NCBI GenBank assembly: GCA_964599655.1
Contig: CAZRGV010000254.1
Span: forward strand, 1-5,200
Direction: 5' to 3'
DNA: 5,200 nt
From: CAZRGV01 sp964599655
Lineage (GTDB): Bacteria > Planctomycetota > Planctomycetia > Isosphaerales > Isosphaeraceae
The position numbers and the translations under genes are program-made. The notes below the pieces were generated by a model, which was not told where the DNA came from, searched no databases, and worked only from the letters and a program-made list of their open reading frames with translations. The number at the start of each line of letters is the position of its first letter. Positions within the stretch are counted from its first letter, which is position 1. Below, in pieces: positions 1-5,200 of this stretch.

Positions 1-691
1 CGGCGTCACCGAGCGCATCCCCCACACCAGGATGCGGCAGACCATCGCCCAACGGATGGTCCAGGCCAAGCAGCAGGCCCCCGAGATCCACGTCGCCGTC
101 GACATCCGACTCGACAAGATCCTCGCCCTTCGAGAAACCCTCAACAAGCAGCTCGAAGCCGAGAAAATCAAGCTCTCCGTCGGCGACTTCATCACCAAGG
201 CCGTGGCCATGGCCCTGCGTCGCCACCCGGCCGTGAACGCGACCTTCGAGCCCGACGCCATCGTCCGTCATGGCGAGGTCAACATCGGCATCGCCGTCGC
301 GCTCGATGGCGGCCTGATCGTCCCCGTGCTCCAGAACGCCGACGCGCTCGGCCTGCGAGAGATCCGCCAGGGGACCGAGGCCATCGTCAACGCCGCACGC
401 CAAAACAAGCTCAACCCCAAGCAGATGATGGGCGCCACGTTCACCATCAGCAACCTCGGCATGTACGGCGTCAAGCAGTTCGACGCCATCCTCAACCTCC
501 CCGAGGTCGGCATCCTCGCCGTCGGCGCGGGCGAGAAGCGTCCGGTCGTCGAAGGGGACAAACTCGTCATCGGCACCGTCATGACCGTGAACCTGACCGC
601 CGACCACCGCGCCGTCGATGGCGCGACCGCCGCCGAGTTCCTCCGCACCCTCAAGGGACTGCTGGAAGAACCCGCCTCGATGTTGCTCTGA
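1..691 (+). CDS. pdhC: Dihydrolipoamide acetyltransferase (E2) of pyruvate dehydrogenase complex, C-terminal catalytic domain, 5' partial
   Basis: This cytoplasmic core enzyme transfers the acetyl group from lipoyl-lysine to CoA in the pyruvate dehydrogenase complex. The reading frame is open from base 2 with no start needed, so the gene begins outside the window and 229 C-terminal residues are visible. They form nearly the whole 2-oxoacid dehydrogenase acyltransferase domain. It opens with the helix TRMRQTIAQRMVQAKQ, continues with the FTISNLGMYGVKQF core motif and ILAVGAGEKRPVV, and ends with the active-site motif DHRAVDG (catalytic His at 605-607, Asp at 617-619). The ISNLGM and AVGAGEKRPVV wording is typical of acetyl- rather than succinyl-transferases, so I call it PDH-type; a branched-chain E2 is less likely. 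Lipoyl and E1/E3-binding domains must lie upstream. An E3 gene follows 149 bases downstream on the same strand, as expected for a pdh cluster. The methionine at base 32 lies inside the domain and is not the start. Confidence 0.93.
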   Translation, partial: GVTERIPHTRMRQTIAQRMVQAKQQAPEIHVAVDIRLDKILALRETLNKQLEAEKIKLSVGDFITKAVAMALRRHPAVNATFEPDAIVRHGEVNIGIAVALDGGLIVPVLQNADALGLREIRQGTEAIVNAARQNKLNPKQMMGATFTISNLGMYGVKQFDAILNLPEVGILAVGAGEKRPVVEGDKLVIGTVMTVNLTADHRAVDGATAAEFLRTLKGLLEEPASMLL

Positions 692-778
692 GTCGTCCGT
701 CGCGTTACGTTCGCGTCGAGTCGGGTTCCGGCGAGCCGGTCCGGGTCGTTCCGCCCCCGCCCGGCGCTCGCCCCCGCC

Positions 779-804
779 TCAAGCGTTTCGACTCCGAGGC
801 TTGA
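779..804 (+). promoter_or_regulatory. Hairpin in the pdhC-lpd gap, with a -35-like box
   Basis: TCAAGC (779-784) pairs with GCTTGA (799-804). Inside it TTCG (787-790) pairs with CGAG (795-798, one G-T wobble) around an ACTC loop, leaving a two-base bulge. An alternative pairing, GCCTC (776-780) with GAGGC (796-800), competes with it. No T-tract follows, so it is not a standard terminator. TTGACC at 801-806 resembles a -35 box, but I find no good -10 box 16-18 bases downstream. It could be an mRNA leader or processing structure for the lpd gene, or chance in GC-rich DNA. I see nothing else of note in the 149-base gap 692-840. Confidence 0.25.
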
Positions 805-840
805 CCTCAAGATCCAGGCACCTGTCAGAGATCTCGATCC

Positions 841-2226
841 ATGGCTCATGACTACGATATCATCGTGATCGGTGGCGGCCCGGCCGGATACGCGGGGGCC
901 ATCCGCGCCGGGCAACTCGGCAAGAAGGTCCTTTGCGTCGAGAAGGACAAGCTCGGCGGCATCTGCCTCAACTGGGGCTGCATCCCCACCAAGGCCCTGC
1001 TCACCAACGCCCACCTCGTCGAGCTCGTCAAAAACCACGGCCAGAACTTCGGCTTCACCGGCTCGGCCTCCTGGGACTTCCCCCAGATGATCAAGCGCAG
1101 CCGAGACGTCGCCTCGAGACTCAACAAGGGGATCGAGGGCCTCTTCCGCAAGTACAAGGTTCAGTCGAAGTCCGGCACCGCCAAGGTGGTCGCCCCGAAC
1201 ACGGTCGAGGTCGACGGCCAGAAGTTCACCGCCGACGCGATCGTGGTGGCCACCGGCGTCCGCCCTCGCCCCTTGCCAGGCGCCGAGTTCGACGGCAAGA
1301 CGATCCTTTCCTACAAGGAGGCGATGGTCCTGCCCACCTTGCCCAAGTCGTTGTTGATCATCGGCGGAGGCCCGATCGGCCTGGAGTTCGGCTACTTCTA
1401 CAACGCCCTCGGAACCAAGGTCACCGTCGTCGAGATGATGGACCGGATCTTGCCGGCCGAGGACGAGGAGGTCGCCGACGCCCTGACCAAAAGCCTCACC
1501 AAGCGCGGCATCGAGGTCCTCGCCAAATCAAAGACCGGCAAGGTCGAGAAAACCAGCGCCGGCGTCAAGGTCGAGGTCGAGACGCCCCAGGGCAAGAAGA
1601 CCGTCGACGCCGAGTTGATGCTCGTGGCGATCGGCGTCCTCGGCAACGTCGAGGGGCTCTTTGACCCCAAGCTCGGCGTCGAGATCGTCAAGAATCATAT
1701 CAACGTCGACCGCAAGAACGGCTACGCCACGAACGTGCCCGGCCTGTACGCCGCCGGTGACGTGATCGGCCCCCCCTGGCTGGCGCACGTCGCGCATCAC
1801 GAGGCGATTTGCTGCGTCGAGTGGATCTGCGGCTTCTCCCAGCGATCGGTCGACTACTCGACGATTCCCGGCTGCACCTACACCGATCCCGGCGTCGCCA
1901 GTGTCGGCCTGACCGAAAAAGCCGCCCGAGAAGCCGGCCACGAGGTCCGCATCGGCCGTTACCCGTTCCTGGCCCTCGGCCGGGCGCTCGCCTCCGATGA
2001 AACCGAAGGGTTCGTCAAGCTCGTCTTCGACGCCAAGTACGGGGAACTCCTGGGCGCGCACCTGATCGGCTCGCAGGCGACCGAGTTGATCGCCGAGCTC
2101 GTCATGGCCAAGAAGCTGGAGGCGACCGAGGAGGAAATCTTCCACGCCATGCACCCGCACCCCACCTACTCCGAGGCCGTCATGGAAGCCGCTGGCCAGG
2201 GGCTGGGTCAATCGATTCACATTTGA
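841..2226 (+). CDS. lpdA: Dihydrolipoamide dehydrogenase (E3), PDH-associated copy
   Basis: This FAD-dependent cytoplasmic oxidoreductase reoxidises the dihydrolipoyl arms of E2 and reduces NAD+. The 461-residue length is normal for the family. The N-terminal FAD site is GGGPAGY (residues 11-17). The redox disulfide is CLNWGCIPTK (Cys42, Cys47). ATG at 138-140 belongs to the FAD domain. The NAD-binding Rossmann motif is GGGPIG (175-180). The second FAD motif is YAAGDV (303-308), and the C-terminal interface carries the catalytic dyad in HPHPTYSE (His440, Glu445). The ATG at 841 is chosen because the FAD motif begins only ten residues later; the ribosome site is weak (AGAGA at 827-831, nine bases away). 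It follows pdhC in the same direction and probably shares its transcript. One oddity is a local cluster of cysteines, EAICCVEWIC (Cys324, 325, 330), in the region after the second FAD motif, which is not part of the usual active site. The CLNWGCIPTK form is one often seen in PDH-linked E3 enzymes. Confidence 0.95.
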   Translation: MAHDYDIIVIGGGPAGYAGAIRAGQLGKKVLCVEKDKLGGICLNWGCIPTKALLTNAHLVELVKNHGQNFGFTGSASWDFPQMIKRSRDVASRLNKGIEGLFRKYKVQSKSGTAKVVAPNTVEVDGQKFTADAIVVATGVRPRPLPGAEFDGKTILSYKEAMVLPTLPKSLLIIGGGPIGLEFGYFYNALGTKVTVVEMMDRILPAEDEEVADALTKSLTKRGIEVLAKSKTGKVEKTSAGVKVEVETPQGKKTVDAELMLVAIGVLGNVEGLFDPKLGVEIVKNHINVDRKNGYATNVPGLYAAGDVIGPPWLAHVAHHEAICCVEWICGFSQRSVDYSTIPGCTYTDPGVASVGLTEKAAREAGHEVRIGRYPFLALGRALASDETEGFVKLVFDAKYGELLGAHLIGSQATELIAELVMAKKLEATEEEIFHAMHPHPTYSEAVMEAAGQGLGQSIHI

Positions 2227-2285
2227 TCGGATCGATGGGGCGAGAAACCCCTTGCCCCTCGACCACGGGCGAACTACGATCGCTC

Positions 2286-2313
2286 TGTGCCTGCTCGCGA
2301 CGCGGCAGGCGCG
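2286..2313 (+). terminator. Stem-loop upstream of the main terminator (first of a tandem pair)
   Basis: GCCTGC (2289-2294) pairs with GCAGGC (2305-2310). The stem continues inward as CGC (2296-2298) with GCG (2302-2304) after a single bulged T, closing on a GAC loop, and outward by G-T and G-C pairs to 2286/2313. It has no T-tract of its own. Lying 60 bases after the lpd stop and 17 bases before a stronger terminator, it may protect the 3' end of the pdh-lpd transcript or act as an accessory terminator. Confidence 0.45.
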
Positions 2314-2330
2314 TGTTGCCTGGCTATGGC

Positions 2331-2373
2331 AGCCCCATCGTGCCCCTTCGACGCACGGTCGGGGCTCTTTTTT
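2331..2373 (+). terminator. Intrinsic terminator of the pdhC-lpdA transcript
   Basis: AGCCCCATCGTGC (2331-2343) pairs with GCACGGT (2353-2359) and GGGGCT (2361-2366). This gives a 13-pair stem with one bulged C at 2360, one T-G wobble and a nine-base loop. It is followed by C and six T (2368-2373). This is a classic rho-independent arrangement on the plus strand. It separates the E2-E3 pair from the cytochrome gene, so the latter should have its own promoter in 2374-2439, where I could not identify convincing -35/-10 boxes. Confidence 0.8.
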
Positions 2374-2439
2374 CAGCCTCGCTCCCGCTCGATCGGGACC
2401 GGGGTCCAACGGCACGATTCCGAAGTCCCGGGGGTCACG

Positions 2440-2850
2440 ATGAGTTCCAGCATGGTGAAGCGGTTCCTGGTCTGCCTCGCTCTGGTCGCCATGGTCGTCG
2501 GTGTCTCGGCCACCGGGAAGGCCCAGCAGCCGAGCAAGCGGGCCCAGTTCATGCGGCAGAAGCTCGAGTTTTCCAAGTACCTTCTCGAAGGGCTCACCCT
2601 CGAGGATTTCGAAAAGGTCGAAAAAAATGCCAGGGCGCTCAAGCGTTTGAGCATGGCCGCCGAGTGGGAAGTGCCGACCATCCCCAACGTCGAGGAATAC
2701 ATTCCCTACACCACCGAGTTCCAGCGCCTCACCGACGTCATCGCCAAGGCGGCCAAGGAAAAGAACATCGACGGCGCCACGCTCGGCTACGTGCAGTTGA
2801 CGGTCAATTGCGTGAACTGCCACAAATACGTGCGACTGGTCACGAAGTAA
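2440..2850 (+). CDS. Exported single-haem c-type cytochrome, cytochrome c'/c556-like
   Basis: This is a 136-residue protein predicted to be exported and to carry one covalently bound haem c; its electron-transfer partner is unknown. Residues 1-28 form a signal peptide: basic MVKR, then a hydrophobic stretch FLVCLALVAMVVGV, then a likely cleavage after GKA (residue 28). The mature part is mostly charged and helix-forming. The only haem motif, CVNCH (124-128), sits nine residues from the end and is followed by KYVR. A C-terminal CxxCHxxYR-like motif after a helical body is the layout of the four-helix cytochrome c' and c556 proteins, but overall similarity was not tested. Met38, in the first mature helix, could be the distal haem ligand as in c556; this is inference. 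ATG 2440 is chosen because it begins the signal peptide and has a GGGGG tract five bases upstream; Met5 (2452) is an alternative. An upstream in-frame extension to 2287 would run through the terminator. The gene is isolated by terminators on both sides. Confidence 0.78.
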   Translation: MSSSMVKRFLVCLALVAMVVGVSATGKAQQPSKRAQFMRQKLEFSKYLLEGLTLEDFEKVEKNARALKRLSMAAEWEVPTIPNVEEYIPYTTEFQRLTDVIAKAAKEKNIDGATLGYVQLTVNCVNCHKYVRLVTK

Positions 2851-2869
2851 CAACGGGCGCCGAACGACG

Positions 2870-2900
2870 CCAGGCGGCGAGCGATCGGCTCGCCGCCTGG
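2870..2900. terminator. Perfect 13-bp inverted repeat between convergent genes, probable bidirectional terminator
   Basis: CCAGGCGGCGAGC (2870-2882) and GCTCGCCGCCTGG (2888-2900) are exact reverse complements around a five-base GATCG loop. The site lies 19 bases after the cytochrome stop and 35 bases beyond the stop of the minus-strand lpd, exactly between converging genes. No T-tract flanks it on either strand, so it would be a hairpin-only terminator or a transcript-end stabiliser. The perfect symmetry lets it act on both transcripts. Confidence 0.7.
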
Positions 2901-2935
2901 ATCGATGTCGGACCCCCCTCTCGAAGCGCCTACGA

Positions 2936-4342
2936 TCAACTGTGGATCGACCGGCGATCGACGGCCATGGCCGCCTCCTTCACGGCTTCCGACAGCGTCG
3001 GATGCGCATGGCAGATCCGGGCGATATCCTCGGCGCTTCCCGAAAATTCCATCGTGGTCACGGCCTCGGCGATCAAGTCCGAAGCCCTCGGCCCGAAAAT
3101 GTGAACGCCCAGAACGCGGTCGGTCTTCGCATCAGCGAGGATTTTCACGACGCCTTCGGTCTCGTCCATCGCCTTGGCACGGCCGTTGGGCGCGAACGGA
3201 TACTTGCCGACCTTGTACTCGAGCTTCCGCTCCTTGGCCTGCTCCTCGGTGATGCCGACGCTCGCCATCTCGGGCCAGGTGTAAATGACGCTCGGAATCG
3301 TCTCGTAGTTGACATGCCCGGCCTTGCCCGCGAGCAGCTCCGCGAAGGCAACCCCTTCGTCCTCGGCCTTGTGCGCCAGCATCGGCCCGTCGATCAGGTC
3401 GCCGATGGCTGAGATCGTGGGAACATTGGTGCGGAAATGGCCGTTGGTCGCGACCTTGCCCGACCGTGCGTCGTAGGTTACGCCCACCTCGTCGAGACCC
3501 AGCCCCTCGACAAACGCCCTGCGTCCGACGCTCACGAGCACCTTGTCGCAGTCGATGCTCAGCCCCTTGCCGTCCTTGGTCTCGGCGGTCACCGTCGTGC
3601 GCTTGCCTTGCGCCTTGGCGCCAGTGACCTTCGTTTCCAGGTGGAATTCCAGCCCTTGCTTGGTCAGGCTCCGGTGCAGCATCGTACCGAGTTCCACGTC
3701 GGCCATCGGCACGATCCGAGGCAGGAATTCCAGGACCGTCACCTTGGCTCCCAGCCGTCGCCAGACCGAGCCCAGCTCGAGGCCGATGTAGCCCCCTCCA
3801 ACCACCACCAGGTGTTCGGGAACGCTCTCGAAGCAGAGGGCCTCGGTCGAGCTGACAATCGACTTGCCGTCGAATTTCAGGAACGGTAGCTCGACGGGCA
3901 CGCTGCCGGTGGCCAGCAAAATGTGCTTGGCTTCCAGATGTGTTTCGCCGCCGTCGTTATTCCGCACGGCTACCGTTGTCGGCGAGGTCAGCCGGGCGAC
4001 GCCGAAGACCGGGTCGATCTTGTTCTTCTTGAACAGGAAACGGAGGCCGTCGGTCAGGTCCTTGACGACCTTGTCCTTGCGCGCCAGCATCGTCTTGAGC
4101 TCGAGACCGACGTTGCCGACCTGGATTCCGTGGTTCGCGAACCGCGATTTCGCCAGGTGGTACAGCTCGCTCGAATCGAGCAGGGCCTTGCTCGGGATGC
4201 AGCCGACATTCAGGCAGGTGCCGCCGAGCGCCGCCCGCTTCTCGACGCAGGCGACCTTCATACCGAGCTGCGACGCGCGAATGGCGGCCACATAGCCGCC
4301 GGGACCGGCACCGATGACCACCAGGTCGTAACGATCCGCCAC
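2936..4342 (-). CDS. lpdA: Dihydrolipoamide dehydrogenase (E3), 2-oxoglutarate-dehydrogenase-associated copy
   Basis: This is a second E3 flavoenzyme of 468 residues, a normal length, that oxidises dihydrolipoyl arms and reduces NAD+. The FAD site is GAGPGGY (11-17). The redox disulfide is CLNVGCIPSK (Cys43, Cys48). LLATGS is at 142-147, the NAD-binding motif GGGYIGLE at 182-189, and the second FAD motif AIGD at 312-315. The catalytic dyad is in HAHPTLSE (His447, Glu452). The GTG at 4342 is taken as the start because AAGGAG lies six bases upstream and the FAD motif begins at residue 11. An upstream ATG at 4486 would add 48 unconserved residues and overlap the end of sucB. It follows sucB by 104 bases on the same strand, so it most likely serves the 2-oxoglutarate complex. 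It is a clear paralogue of the plus-strand E3, but its active-site wording (V and S where the other has W and T) is the form common in mitochondrial and OGDH-linked E3 enzymes. Confidence 0.95.
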   Translation of the reverse strand: MADRYDLVVIGAGPGGYVAAIRASQLGMKVACVEKRAALGGTCLNVGCIPSKALLDSSELYHLAKSRFANHGIQVGNVGLELKTMLARKDKVVKDLTDGLRFLFKKNKIDPVFGVARLTSPTTVAVRNNDGGETHLEAKHILLATGSVPVELPFLKFDGKSIVSSTEALCFESVPEHLVVVGGGYIGLELGSVWRRLGAKVTVLEFLPRIVPMADVELGTMLHRSLTKQGLEFHLETKVTGAKAQGKRTTVTAETKDGKGLSIDCDKVLVSVGRRAFVEGLGLDEVGVTYDARSGKVATNGHFRTNVPTISAIGDLIDGPMLAHKAEDEGVAFAELLAGKAGHVNYETIPSVIYTWPEMASVGITEEQAKERKLEYKVGKYPFAPNGRAKAMDETEGVVKILADAKTDRVLGVHIFGPRASDLIAEAVTTMEFSGSAEDIARICHAHPTLSEAVKEAAMAVDRRSIHS

Positions 4343-4348
4343 CTCTGG

Positions 4349-4354
4349 CTCCTT
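4349..4354 (-). promoter_or_regulatory. Ribosome binding site AAGGAG that sets the GTG start of the second lpd gene
   Basis: Read on the minus strand, AAGGAG ends six bases before the GTG at 4342-4340. It is the only near-consensus Shine-Dalgarno sequence in the window; the other two visible starts have only weak purine tracts. It decides the start in favour of GTG over the ATG further upstream. Confidence 0.8.
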
Positions 4355-4379
4355 GATGGAAGGTTGGGGCCCCGGAACG

Positions 4380-4413
4380 AAAACGCTCGCGGCAAGAACG
4401 GTTCCCGCCGCGA
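4380..4413 (-). terminator. Weak terminator-like hairpin between sucB and lpd
   Basis: On the minus strand TCGCGGC (4413-4407) pairs with GCCGCGA (4393-4387) as a seven-pair stem with a 13-base loop that can itself form a three-pair hairpin. GCG and then TTTT (4383-4380) follow. The T-tract is short, so full termination is unlikely. It may attenuate read-through from sucB into lpd or be an mRNA processing point. Confidence 0.35.
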
Positions 4414-4446
4414 ACGTCGACCTTTCCAGGTGTTTTGAGAATTCGA

Positions 4447-5200
4447 TCAGATCTCGAGCATCAACCGCTCGGGGTTCTCGATGCATTCCTTGACCCGAAC
4501 CAGGAAGCTGACCGCCTCCCGGCCGTCGACGATCCGGTGGTCGTACGACAGGGCCAGGTACATCATCGGCCGGATGACGACCTCATCGTTGACGACGACC
4601 GGGCGCTTCTGGATCGTGTGCATGCCGAGAATGCCGCTTTGGGGCGGATTCAGGATCGGCGTGGAGAGGAGCGAGCCGAACACGCCGCCGTTGGTGATCG
4701 TGAACGTCCCGCCTTGCGGGTCGGAAACCGAGATCGTGTTCTCTCGGGCCTTCTTGGCGAAGCCGGCGATGGCCTGTTCGATGCCGGCGAAGCTGAGTTG
4801 GTCGGCGTCTCGAAGGACCGGAACCATCAGCCCTCGCTCGGTGCTGACGGCCACGCCGATGTCGTAGGTATGGTGATAAACGATGTCGAGTCCGTCGATC
4901 CGTCCGTTGACCGCCGGAAACGCCTTGAGCGCCTCGACCGTCGCCTNNNNNNNNNNAGCCCAGGCCGATGCCGCACTTCTTCTGGAACGCCTCCTTGTAT
5001 TGCGCCCGCAACGCCATGACGCGCGACATGTCGGCTTCGTTGAAGGTCGTCAGGATCGCCGCGGTGTGCTGCGCCTCGACAAGCCGCTGCGCGATCCGCT
5101 GCCGGATGCCGCTCATCCGCTTACGGGTCTCGCGAGGCCCGGTTCTCGAAGGCGCGGTTTCCACGACGGTCGCCGGCGCCGGCGCCGGGGCCGGGGCCGG
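4447..5200 (-). CDS. sucB: Dihydrolipoamide succinyltransferase (E2) of 2-oxoglutarate dehydrogenase complex, 5' partial, interrupted by an N gap
   Basis: This core enzyme of the 2-oxoglutarate dehydrogenase complex transfers succinyl from lipoyl-lysine to CoA in the TCA cycle. The N-terminus lies beyond base 5200. Visible from the right edge are an Ala-Pro linker (five PA pairs), then the catalytic domain starting RKRMSGIRQRIAQRLVEAQH. LTTFNEADMS, the N gap, VAVSTERGLMVPVLRDAD, FTITNGGVFGSLLSTPILNPP and LALSYDHRIVDGREAV follow (catalytic His at 4539-4537, Asp at 4527-4525). The TFNE, ITNGGVFGSL, LNPPQSGILGMH and DHRIVDGRE wording is diagnostic of succinyltransferases. The ten N put the two halves in different frames; this is best read as a gap of wrong length, not a mutation. 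Roughly 253 residues are present or inferable. Lipoyl and peripheral-subunit-binding domains must lie outside the window. The dedicated lpd gene follows 104 bases downstream. Confidence 0.93.
4947..4956. other. Assembly gap (10 N) inside sucB
   Basis: Ten consecutive N interrupt the catalytic domain. On the minus strand, coding resumes after KKCGIGLG plus one T and restarts at AG followed by ATVEALKAF. In E. coli SucB, as I remember it, this junction reads GIRLG-FMSFYVK-AVVEAL. Seven residues (FMSFFVK or similar) starting with T and ending in AG need 18 missing bases, which also restores the frame, whereas 10 does not. The N count is therefore a placeholder. Confidence 0.9.
5171..5200 (-). 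repeat. Ala-Pro repeat encoding the swinging-arm linker of SucB
   Basis: Read on the minus strand the last 30 bases encode five Pro-Ala pairs, using GCC/GCG and CCG codons, and the repeat continues to the window edge. Such Ala-Pro linkers give the lipoyl and subunit-binding domains of E2 proteins their mobility. The repeat is coding DNA, not an independent repeat element, and its very high GC makes it prone to length change and to assembly error. Confidence 0.8.

Noticed and set aside
801..829. Promoter for lpdA with TTGACC as the -35 box
   Set aside because: No hexamer at 16-18 bases spacing resembles TATAAT (best candidates match one or two bases), so it is mentioned only as part of the hairpin region.
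268..1038. A 256-codon open frame on the minus strand over pdhC and the start of lpdA
   Set aside because: It is antisense to conserved coding sequence and has a low-complexity Ser/Arg/Ala composition with no domain motifs.
2287..2439. N-terminal extension of the cytochrome by 51 residues
   Set aside because: The extension would cross the intrinsic terminator at 2331-2373 and bury the signal peptide inside the protein.
1528..2853. A 441-codon open frame on the minus strand across lpdA and the cytochrome gene
   Set aside because: It is antisense to two well-supported genes and runs through the terminator. GC-rich codon use on the plus strand suppresses stops in the opposite frame, and the translation shows no recognisable domain.
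2223..3104. A 293-codon plus-strand frame overlapping the cytochrome and the end of the minus-strand lpd
   Set aside because: It is Arg/Gly/Pro-rich and lies out of frame with the cytochrome, whose signal peptide and CxxCH are convincing. It is a GC-driven shadow.
4366..4373. GGGGCCCC palindrome as an operator
   Set aside because: An eight-base GC palindrome is expected by chance in this composition and there is no second site or other support.
4343..4486. Upstream ATG start for the minus-strand lpd at 4486
   Set aside because: It would overlap the end of sucB and add 48 residues not seen in E3 proteins, while the GTG at 4342 has AAGGAG at ideal spacing.
4583..5164. sucB as a frameshifted pseudogene or two genes
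   Set aside because: The frame change coincides exactly with the N run, and both halves match the same family on either side of a short missing motif.

Overview
The window looks like ordinary chromosomal central-metabolism DNA from a GC-rich bacterium. A planctomycete, perhaps of the Isosphaera/Singulisphaera type, is my best guess. The grounds are strong G/C third-position bias, mostly weak Shine-Dalgarno signals, and a small secreted single-haem protein of a kind I associate with planctomycete genomes. This is an inference from style, not a phylogenetic result.

Layout: two E2-E3 gene pairs of 2-oxoacid dehydrogenase complexes point toward each other with a small c-type cytochrome gene between them. 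On the plus strand, 1-691 is the C-terminal catalytic domain of a pyruvate-dehydrogenase-type dihydrolipoamide acetyltransferase (E2, 5' end outside the window). It is followed by a dihydrolipoamide dehydrogenase (E3, 841-2226). Tandem hairpins follow, the second an intrinsic terminator with a T-tract (2331-2373). A 136-residue exported protein with a C-terminal CxxCH haem site (2440-2850) comes next. A perfect 13-bp inverted repeat (2870-2900) separates it from the minus-strand genes. On the minus strand, sucB (2-oxoglutarate dehydrogenase E2, 4447-5200, 5' end outside the window) precedes a second dihydrolipoamide dehydrogenase (2936-4342, GTG start with a clear AAGGAG).

How they work together: each E2 core transfers an acyl group from its lipoyl arm to CoA, and each E3 reoxidises the dihydrolipoyl arm and reduces NAD+. 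One pair would serve acetyl-CoA formation and the other the 2-oxoglutarate step of the TCA cycle. The E1 genes are not in the window. The two E3 proteins are clearly different (CLNWGCIPTK versus CLNVGCIPSK), which suggests that each complex keeps its own E3. The cytochrome may have no functional link to its neighbours.

The sequence has a defect: a run of 10 N at 4947-4956 interrupts sucB and puts its two halves out of frame. Homology suggests about 18 bases are really missing, so this is an assembly artefact and not a broken gene. I see no mobile element, CRISPR array, tRNA or rRNA, and no convincing undescribed system. The most distinctive item is the cytochrome c'/c556-like protein and its placement.
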